Source: Candidatus Competibacter sp. (GTDB taxonomy: Bacteria > Pseudomonadota > Gammaproteobacteria > Competibacterales > Competibacteraceae). Taken from it: 64,000 nucleotides of DNA. Both the position numbers and the translations under genes were made by a program. Shown here one piece after another: positions 8,775-18,838 of the stretch. The DNA is taken from contig JARSSH010000041.1 of assembly GCA_029624815.1 (NCBI GenBank), forward strand, positions 23,208 through 87,207, in the 5' to 3' direction. The stretch's first letter is position 1. Each line of letters opens with the position of its first letter. The notes beneath the pieces are model-generated. The model did not search any database and was not told the origin of the DNA. It was given only the letters and a program-made list of their open reading frames with translations.

Positions 8775-11700
8775 ATGCTCCATGAAACACAACAAAGCCT
8801 CCTCGGCCGGAGTCGAACGCTTGCGCCGCGCCATCCGAGCCTTGCCTTCAAATTCCCGCTGTTCGTGCTGGCCTTGTTGCTCGTGGTGATCTGGGGGCTA
8901 GCCCTCTTCGCCGATTTTTTTCTCAAACAACATCTGGAACGCCTGCTAGCCGCCCACCAGCTTGCCGCTATTTCGGTGATCGCGGAGAGCCTCGACCAGG
9001 AAATCCGCCTGCGCGTTCGGTCGATCCAGGATCTGGCCCAGGCGGCCGGCCAGCGGGAGATCCATGGCTCGCCGGAACGACTGCGCGCCTTTCTGCAAGA
9101 CCAACCCGCCATCGCCGCGCTTTTCAACGGTGGCCTGCTCGCACTCGATGCCAGCGGCGTTGTCTTGGCCGACATCCCGGCCATGCCCGGACGGGTCGGC
9201 CAGAGCCTCGCCGGTTGGGGCGATTTCGCCGCCGCGCTGGCGCAGGGCGAACCGGTCGTCGGCACGCTGCCGACGGGCGCATCGTTCGTGCGCCCGTCGA
9301 TGACCATCGCCGCGCCGGTCGGATCGGCCTTCGCTCGGCCGGTCGGGGTGCTGGTCGGGATTACGCGCCTCGACACCGCCAGTTTCATTAGCCGGATTAT
9401 CGGAACCTACGGTGGCGAACACGGCAGCGTGCTGATCATCGATCCTAGAAGCGGGCGATTCGTGGCGGCGACCGACCCGACCCGCATTCTCCAGCCAATT
9501 CCCGCTCCCGGCGTCAACCGGATGCATGATCGTCACATGAGGGGTCATGAAGATTCCGGCATCGCGGTCAGCTCCCGAGGCATCGAAGAGCTGTCTTCCA
9601 GCCGCCGCATTCCAGCGACAGGCTGGTTGGCCGTGGGGGTGCTGCCGACCGCCGAGGCGTTCGCGCCGGTGAAGGTCATCCAAGGCACTATCCTGAGCAC
9701 GGCCCTGGCGCTGTCCGTGGTCGTGCCGTTGCTGGCCGTATGGGTGACCCGCCGATGGCTCAGGCCGCTGCGGGACGCCACCGCCGCGCTGGCCGAGATG
9801 ACTTGCGGCAAACGCGCCCTGGAACCGCTACCGGTGCGGACATGCGACGAAATCGGCCAACTCATCGACAGCTTCAACCGGTTGCAGGCTCGGGTTCGCG
9901 CCAACGAACGCCTGCTGCGCGGACACTACGCTCGCCTGCAAACGGCGCTGAGCGCCGCCCGGATGCGGTTCTTCGAATGGTCGAGCACGGCGGAGGAACC
10001 GGTCGCGGCCGACCTGCTGGCGCTGGTGTGCCCACAGGATCGCGAGCGGGTGGCGGAAATTGTCGGGCGGGCGTGCGCGGCGCGCGAGCGGTTCCTGACC
10101 GAGTTTCGCAGTCCCGGCTCGAACGGTAGCGAGGCCTGGTTCATAGCGCGCGGTCAGGTGTCTCGGGAAGATCCCGAACCCGGCGTCATCGCCATCGTCT
10201 GGGACATCACCGAATTCAAGTTGGCGGAACTGGCGCTTTACGAGAACGAGGAACGATTCGAGGCCATCGTCGATTCGCTCAACGACGCCGTGTTTCTCCA
10301 AAATGGCCAAACCGGAGAATTTCTGTACACCAACGGTCGGGCGAGCGAACTGTTCGGCTACAGCCGGGGTACTTTCTCGCGTCTGACCTTCGATGCGCTC
10401 TGCGCGGACGACGAGGCGACCCAGCGTCGGGCGCTCGACCAGTTGGCGCAAGCGTTCGAGCATGACGATCCACAGTGCTTCGAATGCCTTGCCAGGAACG
10501 CCGGCGGCCGTCAGTTCTGGATCGAGGCCAACGTCCGCGCCGCCTGGATCGGCAATGCGCGCCGCTTGGTGGTGGTGGTGCGCGATATCGACGACCGCAA
10601 GCTGGCCGCGCGAACTCTGCTGGAAAGCGAAAAGCGCTACCGCACCCTGCTGGATTTATCGCCGGACGCCATTTTCGTGCATCGCGACGGCGTCATGACG
10701 ATGGTCAATCGCTCCGCGCTGCGCCTGTTTGGCGCCGACAGCGAAGCACGGTTGCTGGGCTTGCCGTGGAGAGAGCGGATTCACCCCGATTCCCACGAGG
10801 CGGTGGCGCAACGCCTGCGGGCGGTGCGGGATTCCGAGCAACCGATCATCTTGCCCGCCATGGAACAGCGCCATCTCCGGGTGGATGGTTCCCCGATCGA
10901 GGTCGAAGTGACGTCGAGCAGCATCCTGCTGGCCGAAGGGCGGGCGATGCTGTCGATCGCCCGCGACATCACCCAGCGCAAGCAGGATGAAGCGCGCCTC
11001 AAATCCCTGCTGGCGCAGCGGGAAGCCATTCTCGATAACGTACTGGTCGGCATCGTGCTGTTCAGGCAGCGGGTGATCACCCAGTGCAACCGCCGCTTCG
11101 AGGAGTTGTTCGGATACGGCGAGGGCGAGATGCTCGGCTGCGCGACCTTGATCCTGTATCCGACCGCGGAGGATTTCCAAACCGTCGGCGAACGCGCCTA
11201 CAACGCCCTGGCGGGTGGCGGAACCTATGTGGAGGAACTGTGGCTGAAGCGCAAGGATGGCAGTCTGTTTTGGGGCTGCCTGAACGGCCGAGCGCTGGAT
11301 TCGAGCCAGCCCCAGGAAGGGAGTGTCTGGATCTACAGCGACCTGACCGCGCAAAAGCAGGGGCGCGAGCGGCTGCGGTTGGTGGCGAGCGTCTTCGAAA
11401 GCGCCGCCGAGGGGATCGTGATCACCGATCCCGATCGGACCATTCTGGCGATCAACCCGGCGTTTAGCGAGATCACCGGTTACGCCGCCGAGGAAGTGCT
11501 GGGCCGGAGTCCAAATCTCCTCCAGTCCGGCCGGCACGACACGGCGTTTTTCCAACACATGTGGCGAAGTATCGAGCAGAACGGCAAATGGCGCGGCGAG
11601 ATCTGGAACCGCCGCAAGAATGGCGAGGTTTATCCGGAACTGCTCTCCATCAGCACGGTGAAGGACCAGGCCGGCTGCGTTACCCACTATGTCGGCGTTT

Positions 11701-13028
11701 TCACCGACATCGCGGCGATCAAGAGCTTCGAACGGCAACTCATTTTTCTCGCTCATCACGATCCGCTGACCGAACTACCGAATCGATCTCTGTTCAACGA
11801 CCGCCTGACCCAGGGCATTCTGCACGCGGCTCGCGACAACACCCGCCTGGCCGTATTGTTCATCGATCTGGACCACTTCAAGAATGTCAACGACACCTTG
11901 GGCCATCAGCTTGGCGATCGATTGCTGCAAATGGTGGCCGAGGAGCTGCGAAAGCCGATTCGCGCCTGCGACACGCTGGCGCGCTTGGGTGGCGACGAGT
12001 TCATCCTGCTGATCGAGCGTATCGACAGCCATCAGGATGCCACCATGGTGGCCCACAAGTTGCTGGCCATCTTCGAAAAACCGTTCTTGCTCGCGGAACA
12101 CGACATCCATATTTCCGCCAGTATCGGCATCAGCTACTACCCGGCCGACGGCCGGGATTGTGGCGAGTTGGTGAAAAACGCCGACGCCGCCATGTATCAG
12201 GCCAAGGCCAAGGGCCGCAACAACTATCACCTGTACGCTCGGGAAATGACCACCAACGCCCTTGAGCGCTTGCGTCTGGAAGCGATGTTGCGGCGCTCGG
12301 TGAGGAACGACGAGTTGGTCGTCCATTTTCAACCGCAGGTGGACATGGCCAGCGGCGCGCTGATCGGCGCCGAGGCGCTGGTCCGCTGGAACCATCCCGA
12401 ACTGGGCCTGATCCTGCCTGGAAAATTCGTCTTCCTCGCCGAGGAAACCGGCTTCATCGCCACTTTGGGAGAGTGGGTGCTGCGGGAGTCCTGCGCGAAG
12501 CTGCAAGCCTGGCGCGCGGCGGGATATCCCCTCGGCAAAATTTCCGTCAACTTCTCGATCCGGCAATTCGAACGCGGCGACATGACCGGTCTGATCGAAG
12601 CGATCCTCGCCGAAAACGGCTTGCCGCCCGAATGTCTGGAGATAGAAATCACCGAATCGTTCATCGTCAAGACCGAGGATGCATTCCGGTTTTTCGGGGA
12701 TCTCCGCGCGCTCGGCGTCCATCTGGCGGTGGACGACTTCGGCACCGGCTATTCCTCGTTGATGTACTTGAAGCGCTTGCCGATCCAGCGGCTCAAAATC
12801 GACCGCTCCTTCGTGGCCGACATCGGCCGCGATCCCAACAACGAAGCCATCATCCGCGCCATCATCGTGTTGGCCGGAAACCTGGGCCTGTCGGTGATCG
12901 CCGAGGGCGTCGAAACCGAGATGCAGGCGGATTTCCTGCGGCGCGAGGGTTGCCCCCACGGGCAGGGCCATTATTTCGGCCGGCCGCTGCCGGAAGATGA
13001 GTTCGTCGCGCGCTGGCTGTCCGTTTGA
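8775..13028 (+). CDS. Multi-PAS GGDEF-EAL cyclic-di-GMP signalling protein
   Basis: A 1417-aa inner-membrane sensor. TM1 is at about residues 26-50, a periplasmic Cache-like sensor at 51-300, TM2 at 301-325, and a HAMP at about 326-375. A degenerate PAS (about 390-480) and four clearer PAS domains follow (about 488-610, 615-735, 745-860, 866-990), then GGDEF (about 1000-1155) and EAL (about 1175-1410). The synthase motif LGGDEF is intact and is preceded five residues earlier by RACD, a product-inhibition I-site (RxxD). The phosphodiesterase half keeps EALVRW, DDFGTGYSSL, KIDRSFV and EGVET. Both activities may therefore exist, and which dominates cannot be told. It appears to be a single-gene transcription unit. 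Confidence 0.95.
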   Translation: MLHETQQSLLGRSRTLAPRHPSLAFKFPLFVLALLLVVIWGLALFADFFLKQHLERLLAAHQLAAISVIAESLDQEIRLRVRSIQDLAQAAGQREIHGSPERLRAFLQDQPAIAALFNGGLLALDASGVVLADIPAMPGRVGQSLAGWGDFAAALAQGEPVVGTLPTGASFVRPSMTIAAPVGSAFARPVGVLVGITRLDTASFISRIIGTYGGEHGSVLIIDPRSGRFVAATDPTRILQPIPAPGVNRMHDRHMRGHEDSGIAVSSRGIEELSSSRRIPATGWLAVGVLPTAEAFAPVKVIQGTILSTALALSVVVPLLAVWVTRRWLRPLRDATAALAEMTCGKRALEPLPVRTCDEIGQLIDSFNRLQARVRANERLLRGHYARLQTALSAARMRFFEWSSTAEEPVAADLLALVCPQDRERVAEIVGRACAARERFLTEFRSPGSNGSEAWFIARGQVSREDPEPGVIAIVWDITEFKLAELALYENEERFEAIVDSLNDAVFLQNGQTGEFLYTNGRASELFGYSRGTFSRLTFDALCADDEATQRRALDQLAQAFEHDDPQCFECLARNAGGRQFWIEANVRAAWIGNARRLVVVVRDIDDRKLAARTLLESEKRYRTLLDLSPDAIFVHRDGVMTMVNRSALRLFGADSEARLLGLPWRERIHPDSHEAVAQRLRAVRDSEQPIILPAMEQRHLRVDGSPIEVEVTSSSILLAEGRAMLSIARDITQRKQDEARLKSLLAQREAILDNVLVGIVLFRQRVITQCNRRFEELFGYGEGEMLGCATLILYPTAEDFQTVGERAYNALAGGGTYVEELWLKRKDGSLFWGCLNGRALDSSQPQEGSVWIYSDLTAQKQGRERLRLVASVFESAAEGIVITDPDRTILAINPAFSEITGYAAEEVLGRSPNLLQSGRHDTAFFQHMWRSIEQNGKWRGEIWNRRKNGEVYPELLSISTVKDQAGCVTHYVGVFTDIAAIKSFERQLIFLAHHDPLTELPNRSLFNDRLTQGILHAARDNTRLAVLFIDLDHFKNVNDTLGHQLGDRLLQMVAEELRKPIRACDTLARLGGDEFILLIERIDSHQDATMVAHKLLAIFEKPFLLAEHDIHISASIGISYYPADGRDCGELVKNADAAMYQAKAKGRNNYHLYAREMTTNALERLRLEAMLRRSVRNDELVVHFQPQVDMASGALIGAEALVRWNHPELGLILPGKFVFLAEETGFIATLGEWVLRESCAKLQAWRAAGYPLGKISVNFSIRQFERGDMTGLIEAILAENGLPPECLEIEITESFIVKTEDAFRFFGDLRALGVHLAVDDFGTGYSSLMYLKRLPIQRLKIDRSFVADIGRDPNNEAIIRAIIVLAGNLGLSVIAEGVETEMQADFLRREGCPHGQGHYFGRPLPEDEFVARWLSV

Positions 13029-13196
13029 GAAGAGGAGGAGGCCCCGGCCAGTACCGGGATTGCGCCGGTCCAGTCCCAGGCTAAACGAGGATCTCGATCG
13101 GTCCGAGCGACCCATTCACGGTGCGTTAACCCCAAAACCGGCTGTGAGCGTTTATTGTTTATATCAAACCCGCTCAACCCTTGGAGGTCGCGACCG

Positions 13197-14384
13197 ATGA
13201 ATCGAACCCCATTGCCGTATTCGCTGGGCCTGCTGTTGCTGCTCGGCGCCGCGCCGCCAGACGCGCCGGCCCGTATCAAACTCACGACCTTGCCGGTGCG
13301 CGAGCAGGTGGAAATCCAGCTCGATCACCCGCAAATCGCCCTGGTCGAGGAAGAGCGCATCGTGCCCTTGGTCAAGGGCGTCAATCAGGTGGATTTTTCC
13401 TGGGCCAATACCCGCATCGACCCCGACACCCTGGTGTTGCGCATCCTCGTTCCGGCGGGTGAGCAGGCGCTGGACGCCAAGGTGCTATCGGTCAGCTATC
13501 CGCCCAACGAAACCGCCCTGGTGTGGTCGGTGGCCGCCAGCGCCTCCGGCGCGGCCCGCATGCGGATCAGTTACGTGCTGGGTGGGCTGGGCAAGGAGTT
13601 CCACTACCGCGCCGTGGCCGACCGCGACGAGAAGACCCTCAATCTGGCGCAATACCTGCGAGCGAATAACGCCGCCAACGAATCCTACGACAACGCCCGG
13701 TTCTGGGTCGGCGTCGGCGAGCGCTTCGAAAAGCCGCTGGGATTGAACGAAACCAAGGAAGTGCTACTGAATCGCTTCGCCGCCGTGCCGGTGCGCAAGA
13801 CCTACACTTGCGACCCCGTGCAATTCGGCTATCTGGACCGGGCTCAGGACAAACTCAACGTGCCGATGCACTACGTGGTCAAGAACGCCGGTGGTCCCTT
13901 GGGTCGGGAACCGCTGCCGGAAGGCAAGGCGCGCATCTTCCAGGACGACGGCAAGGGCGGCAGCGCCTTCCTCGGCGAGGATCGCGGCGCGTTCACCCCG
14001 CCCGACGACGAATGGGAACTCTATCTGGGCCTGGCCCGCGACATCGGCGTGCGGCGCACCGTGGATCGCAACGAGCGCCAGCGCATTGCCGGCAATCTGT
14101 ATCGCCACGACGTAACGCTGAAATACGAGATCGAGAACTTTAAGGACACGCCGGTTACGCTCGATATCGTCGAGAGCGTGCGCCAGATCCGCAACGACAT
14201 TCGCGGCGACAACGGCCGCGCCCCGGAATGGCAATTGGGCGACGGCACCCTGCGCCAACCCGATCCCGAAAAGAGCGACGCCGACAAGTTGCTGTTCCAT
14301 GTGGATTTGCCCGCCCGCGCCACCGCCGGCCAGGCGCAAAAACAGATTCACACCCTGCGGCTGACCCTGAACAACGAGTGGTGA
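13197..14384 (+). CDS. Exported DUF4139-like protein (first of tandem pair)
   Basis: A 395-aa protein with an N-terminal signal peptide (MNRTPLPYSLGLLLLLGAAP..., cleavage likely after residue 25). The ATG at 13197 is preceded by TTGGAGG at good spacing, and an upstream in-frame extension is not supported. The body contains the segment pattern VNQVDFSWANTRIDPDTL, FHYRAVADRDEKTLNLAQYLR and a C-terminal beta-rich part typical of DUF4139/mucoidy-inhibitor-like proteins. It is clearly paralogous to the next gene (FSWANT-x-ID, shared spacing), which starts 5 bases after its stop. Periplasmic location is likely; biochemical role unknown. Confidence 0.75.
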   Translation: MNRTPLPYSLGLLLLLGAAPPDAPARIKLTTLPVREQVEIQLDHPQIALVEEERIVPLVKGVNQVDFSWANTRIDPDTLVLRILVPAGEQALDAKVLSVSYPPNETALVWSVAASASGAARMRISYVLGGLGKEFHYRAVADRDEKTLNLAQYLRANNAANESYDNARFWVGVGERFEKPLGLNETKEVLLNRFAAVPVRKTYTCDPVQFGYLDRAQDKLNVPMHYVVKNAGGPLGREPLPEGKARIFQDDGKGGSAFLGEDRGAFTPPDDEWELYLGLARDIGVRRTVDRNERQRIAGNLYRHDVTLKYEIENFKDTPVTLDIVESVRQIRNDIRGDNGRAPEWQLGDGTLRQPDPEKSDADKLLFHVDLPARATAGQAQKQIHTLRLTLNNEW

Positions 14385-14389
14385 GCGCC

Positions 14390-15832
14390 ATGATCGTGAA
14401 CCGGATTGCCCGTTTGCTCTGTCTGTTCGGGTTGCTACTGCCGCTGACGCTGCCGGCCGGCAACGTCGATCTCGCCACCGTGCCCGAGCGGCGCACGGTG
14501 CAACTGACCATTTACAATTCCGAGGATCTGACTCTGGTGCGGGAAACCCGGGTGGTGACCTTCAAACAAGGCGTCAACCCCCTGCAATTCTCCTGGGCCA
14601 ACACCCTGATCGACCCGACTTCGGTGGACTTGCGCTTTCGCGAACCCAAAACCGGGCTGGACGTGCTCGACACCACCTTCCCGCACCACAAGCCGCAGAC
14701 CCTGTACTGGAACGTGTACAGCGACGCTGATCGCGAGGCGACCATCGAAATCAGCTACTTCACCTCCGGCATTGGTTGGGCCGCCGACTATCTGGCCATC
14801 GCCGATCCCGATGAACGGCATCTGCGACTGGAAAGCTTCGTGCGAGTCGGCAACCGATCCGGCGAGGATTACGAAAACGCCCAGGTGCGGCTGGTGGTCG
14901 GCACCATCAATCTAGTGGAAAAAATCGCCGAGCTGGCCAAGGTGCCGGTCGGGCGGGTCAACGAACTCAAGCGCGAGGAATATCGCGATCTGCGCCAGAG
15001 AGCGGCCCGCAAGGCCATGGCGCCGCCGCCCGCGCCGGCGATGGAACTGTCCATCGGCGCGATGGCCGCCGACATGGCGGAGATGGCGCCCAAGGAGATC
15101 GTCAAGGAAGGGCTGAGCGAGTATTTCATCTACACCATCGAAGGCGCCGAAACCGTGCCGAACGGCTGGGCCAAGCGCCTGCGCAGTTTCGAGGCGGACG
15201 CGGTGCCGATGACGGTCCAGTACCGTTACCGGCCCCGCGAGTACGGCGACCAGTTGACGCGGCTGTACCTGCTGAAAAACGACGTGGCGTCGAAACTCGG
15301 CGGCACCCCGCTGCCGGACGGCGTGATTCGAGTATTTCGCGCCAACGGCCGCGAGGGCTTGAGCTATCTGACCACCCAGAATCTCAAGTACGTGCCCATC
15401 GGCGACAAGATCGAACTGAATCTGGGCGTCGATCCGGCGGTGGTGTTCGAACTGGTCGAGCGGAAGGTTTACCGCGACAACTTCTGGTTGCAAATCAAGG
15501 GCGGCAACCTCTACCGCAAGCTGGACGAGGATGGACTGAAGCTGGAACTGAACAGCCAGGTGGCGGGCTGGGACGAGCACACGGTGTACCGGCAACGCAT
15601 CCGCAACTACAGCCGCAAGCCGATCGCGGTCCAGATCCGTCGCGACTATCCGGGCGACGTGGTGTTTCGCAGCCGCTTGAACCCCAGCCCGCACGATTTC
15701 CAGACCGTGCAGTTCGAGGCCGAGATTCAGGCCGGCGAAAAGGCCGGACTGGATTACGAGGTCATCACCCGCATGGGCTACAACCAGAAGCAGAACCGGG
15801 TGGAACTGCAAACCGGGGAACCAGGACACTGA
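14390..15832 (+). CDS. Exported DUF4139-like protein (second of tandem pair)
   Basis: 480 aa from the ATG at 14390, with a signal peptide (MIVNRIARLLCLFGLLLPLTLPAG). It carries FSWANTLIDPTSVDLRF and GIGWAADYLAIADPDERHLRLESFVRVGNRSGEDYENAQVRLVVG, the wall of short beta motifs seen in DUF4139 proteins, with an Ala/Pro/Met-rich insertion at about residues 205-230. It is longer than its upstream paralogue, mainly through that middle region. The 5-base gap indicates a two-gene operon from duplication. Function unknown; a cell-envelope role is an inference from the signal peptides. Confidence 0.75.
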   Translation: MIVNRIARLLCLFGLLLPLTLPAGNVDLATVPERRTVQLTIYNSEDLTLVRETRVVTFKQGVNPLQFSWANTLIDPTSVDLRFREPKTGLDVLDTTFPHHKPQTLYWNVYSDADREATIEISYFTSGIGWAADYLAIADPDERHLRLESFVRVGNRSGEDYENAQVRLVVGTINLVEKIAELAKVPVGRVNELKREEYRDLRQRAARKAMAPPPAPAMELSIGAMAADMAEMAPKEIVKEGLSEYFIYTIEGAETVPNGWAKRLRSFEADAVPMTVQYRYRPREYGDQLTRLYLLKNDVASKLGGTPLPDGVIRVFRANGREGLSYLTTQNLKYVPIGDKIELNLGVDPAVVFELVERKVYRDNFWLQIKGGNLYRKLDEDGLKLELNSQVAGWDEHTVYRQRIRNYSRKPIAVQIRRDYPGDVVFRSRLNPSPHDFQTVQFEAEIQAGEKAGLDYEVITRMGYNQKQNRVELQTGEPGH

Positions 15833-15841
15833 GGTTGAGAA

Positions 15842-15870
15842 ACCGGGAGCGGCGGCAAGCCGTCCCCGGT
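15842..15870. terminator. Hairpin in convergent gap, probable bidirectional terminator
   Basis: Arms ACCGGG (15842-15847) and CCCGGT (15865-15870) enclose a second stem of five pairs around the loop GGCAA, with one mismatch and one G-U pair. It lies between the convergent DUF4139 and degQ genes. No T-run, so efficiency is uncertain. Confidence 0.45.
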
Positions 15871-15879
15871 CACCCAAAT

Positions 15880-17256
15880 TCAGCGCAGCACCAATAGCAA
15901 TTCGCCCTGGCCGCGCACCAGATTGAGCAGCAGGGAGCCACTGCGCGCGGCAAGCTGGCGCAACTCATCGGTGCTGGTGACCGCGCGATGGTTGACGCCG
16001 GTGATGACATCGTTCGCGCGCAGGCCGGCGCGGGCGGCGGGACTGCCGGAATCGACGTTCGTGATCAGCACGCCCTGCACCTTCCCGGCCAGCGGCGAAT
16101 TCGGGCCGATGTCTTCGAACGCAGCGCCGGCCAGTCGCGGGTTGATGTCGTCGCCTTCGGCCTTGGCCGGGACGTACTCGCCCACTTTGGCATCGATGGT
16201 GAGCGCCTTGCCATCCCGCAGGATTTCCAGCCGGGCCGCCTCTCCGATTTCCAGCAGACCGATGGCGTTACGTAGGCTGCCGCCGTCGCGGATGGGTCGG
16301 TCGTTGACCCGCAGCACCACATCGCCCGCCTTCAGCCCGGCCTTGGCGGCGGTGGAACGGGGGCTGACCTGGGCGATGACCGCGCCCTGACTGGCGGGCA
16401 GGTTGAAGGCCCGCGCCAGATCCGGCGTGAGATCCTGCACCGACACCCCCAACTGACCGCGCCGCACCGCGCCATGGGCGACGATTTGCTCCATCAGCCG
16501 CGCCACCATGTTGGCCGGAATGGCGAAGCCGATGCCGACGTTGCCCCCGCCGGGCGCGATGATGGCGGTGTTGACGCCGACCAGCTCGCCGCGCAGGTTG
16601 ACCAGCGCGCCACCGGAATTGCCGGGGTTGATGGACGCATCGGTTTGGATGAAATCCTCGTAGCCCTGGATGCCCAGGCCGGTGCGGCCCAGCGCGCTGA
16701 CGATGCCCGAGGTCACGGTCTGGCCCAAACCGAACGGGTTGCCGATGGCCACCACGAAGTCGCCGACCCGCAGCCGGTCGGAATTCGCCAGCGGCAGCGC
16801 GGTGAGATTGCGGGCAGGAACCTGAATCACCGCCACATCGCTTTCCGAGTCGGAACCGATGACCTTGGCCTCAAGCTGGCGGCCGTCGCGCAGGGTGACG
16901 GTGATGGTGTCTGCCCCGTCGACCACATGGTGGTTGGTGATGACATAGCCGCGACGGGCGTCCACCACCACTCCGGAGCCGACGCTTTGCGCCCGGCGCT
17001 CGCGCGGCTGGTCGGGGATGTTGAAAAAGTGGCGAAAGAAAGGGTCGTCCAGCAGTGGATTGCGGCGCTGTTGCACCCGGCTTTCGGTGGCGATGTTGAC
17101 GACCGCCGGAGTCGCCTGCTCCAACATCGGCGCCAGGGTCGGCAGTGGCTGCCCCTCCGCCAGGGCGGGCAGGGCGGCTTGAACCGGCGGCGGAACGGCG
17201 GCGGCGAGGCCCAGCGCCAGCAGGGCTGCCGACCAGAAATGGCGTTGGCTGTTCAT
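15880..17256 (-). CDS. degQ: Periplasmic Do-family serine protease, DegQ/DegP-like
   Basis: A 458-aa protein from the ATG at 17256, chosen because GGAGAG lies about 11 bases upstream; an in-frame TTG 18 bases earlier overlaps that site. The signal peptide is residues 1-27. A trypsin-like domain with an intact triad follows: His110 (NHHVVDG), Asp140 (ESDVAVI) and Ser214 (NPGNSGGAL). Two PDZ domains follow (about 255-350 and 360-455). It degrades or refolds misfolded periplasmic proteins. It is downstream of hsp20 and cbpA on the same strand, making a proteostasis cluster. DegP and MucD labels are equally possible; the length and short Q-linker favour DegQ-like. Confidence 0.93.
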   Translation of the reverse strand: MNSQRHFWSAALLALGLAAAVPPPVQAALPALAEGQPLPTLAPMLEQATPAVVNIATESRVQQRRNPLLDDPFFRHFFNIPDQPRERRAQSVGSGVVVDARRGYVITNHHVVDGADTITVTLRDGRQLEAKVIGSDSESDVAVIQVPARNLTALPLANSDRLRVGDFVVAIGNPFGLGQTVTSGIVSALGRTGLGIQGYEDFIQTDASINPGNSGGALVNLRGELVGVNTAIIAPGGGNVGIGFAIPANMVARLMEQIVAHGAVRRGQLGVSVQDLTPDLARAFNLPASQGAVIAQVSPRSTAAKAGLKAGDVVLRVNDRPIRDGGSLRNAIGLLEIGEAARLEILRDGKALTIDAKVGEYVPAKAEGDDINPRLAGAAFEDIGPNSPLAGKVQGVLITNVDSGSPAARAGLRANDVITGVNHRAVTSTDELRQLAARSGSLLLNLVRGQGELLLVLR

Positions 17257-17347
17257 ACGGCGAAAACTCTCCAACTGGAACGATATTCAGCGATTTTGAG
17301 CCAGGAAATGACCAGCGGCCGATCTGGCCAACGACCGTGTTACGGCG

Positions 17348-18298
17348 TCACCGTCCCCAGTGAGCGCGCGGGTCGAACGAAAGTTCCCGCGCCATGCGCC
17401 GGAAGCATTCGCGTGCTTCCTCGGTGTCGGCCGGCGGGTTGACGATGCGCAACACCGCCAGTTGATCGCCGGGCGGCTGACCGGGCAGACCGCGACCGCG
17501 TAGCCGCAGCTTCTGGCCGTTGTGGGCGTTGGCCGCGATGTTCAGCGTCACCGGACCGCCCAAGGTCGGCACTTCGACCTTGCAGCCCAGCGCCGCTTCC
17601 CAGGGCGCCAGCGGCAGTTCCAAAGTGATATCGCGCCCCTTCACCTGGTATAGGGGATGCGGCCTGATCGTTACTTTCAGATAGAGATCGCCGCCGAGTC
17701 CGCCGCTACCCTGACCGGCCAGGCGAATCTTCTGGCCGGTGGTTACTCCGGCGGGAATCTTGACGTTCAAGGTGCGGATTTGGGCGCCGACCCGGCCGCT
17801 GGCGTCCATCTCGGGCGCCTGCAACTGCAAGGAACGCTGGCCACCGTGATAAGCTTCTTCCAGACCGATCTCCAGCGCCACGGTCCGATCCTCGCCGCCG
17901 GGCTGGTGAAACCCGCGTCCGCCACCGTGAAACCCGCGCGCGCCGCCAAACCCGCCGAGCCCCCCCAGGCCGCCGAACAGCGATTCGAAAAAATCGCTGA
18001 AGTCGCCACCGCCGAAGCCGCCGCCGGCGGAGGTCCGTCCGCCCTGCCAGCCGGGCGGCGGCCGGAACTCCTGACCGGCCCGCCAGTTGCTGCCGAGCTG
18101 GTCGTAGGCGGCGCGCTTTTCGGAATCGCGCAGCACCTCGTAGGCCTCGGCGACCTCCTTGAAACGGTCCTCGGCGTTGGACTCCTTGCTGACGTCCGGG
18201 TGATATTTGCGAGCCAGCCGACGATAAGCCTTCTTGATGTCCTCTTCCGATGCGTCGCGGGCCACGCCGAGGATTTGGTAGTAGTCCTTGTATTTCAT
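17348..18298 (-). CDS. cbpA: DnaJ-type co-chaperone, CbpA-like
   Basis: 316 aa. A J domain occupies residues 1-70 with the HPD tripeptide at 33-35, which stimulates DnaK ATPase. A Gly/Phe-rich region (about 75-135, [21 protein letters not shown]) and two DnaJ C-terminal substrate-binding beta domains follow. There is no CxxCxGxG zinc finger, which separates it from DnaJ and places it with CbpA/DjlA-type class II J proteins. It lies between hsp20 and degQ on the same strand, probably co-expressed in the heat-shock response. CbpA in Escherichia coli also binds curved DNA; that property is not evident from sequence. Confidence 0.92.
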   Translation of the reverse strand: MKYKDYYQILGVARDASEEDIKKAYRRLARKYHPDVSKESNAEDRFKEVAEAYEVLRDSEKRAAYDQLGSNWRAGQEFRPPPGWQGGRTSAGGGFGGGDFSDFFESLFGGLGGLGGFGGARGFHGGGRGFHQPGGEDRTVALEIGLEEAYHGGQRSLQLQAPEMDASGRVGAQIRTLNVKIPAGVTTGQKIRLAGQGSGGLGGDLYLKVTIRPHPLYQVKGRDITLELPLAPWEAALGCKVEVPTLGGPVTLNIAANAHNGQKLRLRGRGLPGQPPGDQLAVLRIVNPPADTEEARECFRRMARELSFDPRAHWGR

Positions 18299-18326
18299 GC
18301 CGGTTCCGAGCGGTTTGGACGGAAGC

Positions 18327-18352
18327 GGCCGGCGGGAGCGCCCCCGCCGGCC
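18327..18352. terminator. Strong GC hairpin between hsp20 and cbpA
   Basis: A perfect 10-bp stem, GGCCGGCGGG (18327-18336) and CCCGCCGGCC (18343-18352), with loop AGCGCC. It lies just after the hsp20 stop codon and before cbpA. With no T-run it may be a partial terminator or an mRNA stabiliser that lowers cbpA relative to hsp20. Confidence 0.55.
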
Positions 18353-18359
18353 ATGGGGT

Positions 18360-18800
18360 TCAGCCTTCGACCTTGATGGTCCGCGACACGGTATGGGTTA
18401 GCTTGGGAATGCCGATTTCCAGCACGCCGTGCGCGCTGCGGGCGGCGATCCGGGCCAGATCGGCGGTGTCCGGCAGGCTGAAACGGCGGTAGAAACTGCC
18501 GCAGGGCCGCTCGACCCGGCTGTAGCCGGCGCGGGTTTCACGGGTTTCACCCGGACGGTTGCCACGAAGGGTCAGGACGCCGTTTTCGGCGATAATCTCG
18601 ACGTCCTTCGGGTCCACGCCGGGGATATCGGCGCGCAGCACATAGCGTTCCTTCTCTTCCTTGATGTCCACCGCCGGAATCCAGTCGCAGGTGGCGATGC
18701 TGGATTGATCGTTGCCGGCGTTGTAGGACTCGAACAGCCGGTCCAGTTCATTGCGCATGTGGTGCATGTGTCGCCAGGGTTCGAAACGGGTCGGGTTCAT
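18360..18800 (-). CDS. Small heat-shock protein, Hsp20/alpha-crystallin family
   Basis: 146 aa, the usual length for bacterial sHSPs. The alpha-crystallin domain spans about residues 40-135 ([50 protein letters not shown]), with the conserved [10 protein letters not shown] near the C-terminus. It acts as an ATP-independent holdase that keeps unfolding proteins soluble for DnaK. It is the first gene after a sigma-32-type promoter (18839-18867) and heads the hsp20-cbpA-degQ group. Confidence 0.94.
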   Translation of the reverse strand: MNPTRFEPWRHMHHMRNELDRLFESYNAGNDQSSIATCDWIPAVDIKEEKERYVLRADIPGVDPKDVEIIAENGVLTLRGNRPGETRETRAGYSRVERPCGSFYRRFSLPDTADLARIAARSAHGVLEIGIPKLTHTVSRTIKVEG

Positions 18801-18838
18801 GGCGGGAAACCTCGCGTCAGTGAGTTGTCGATGTCTTT

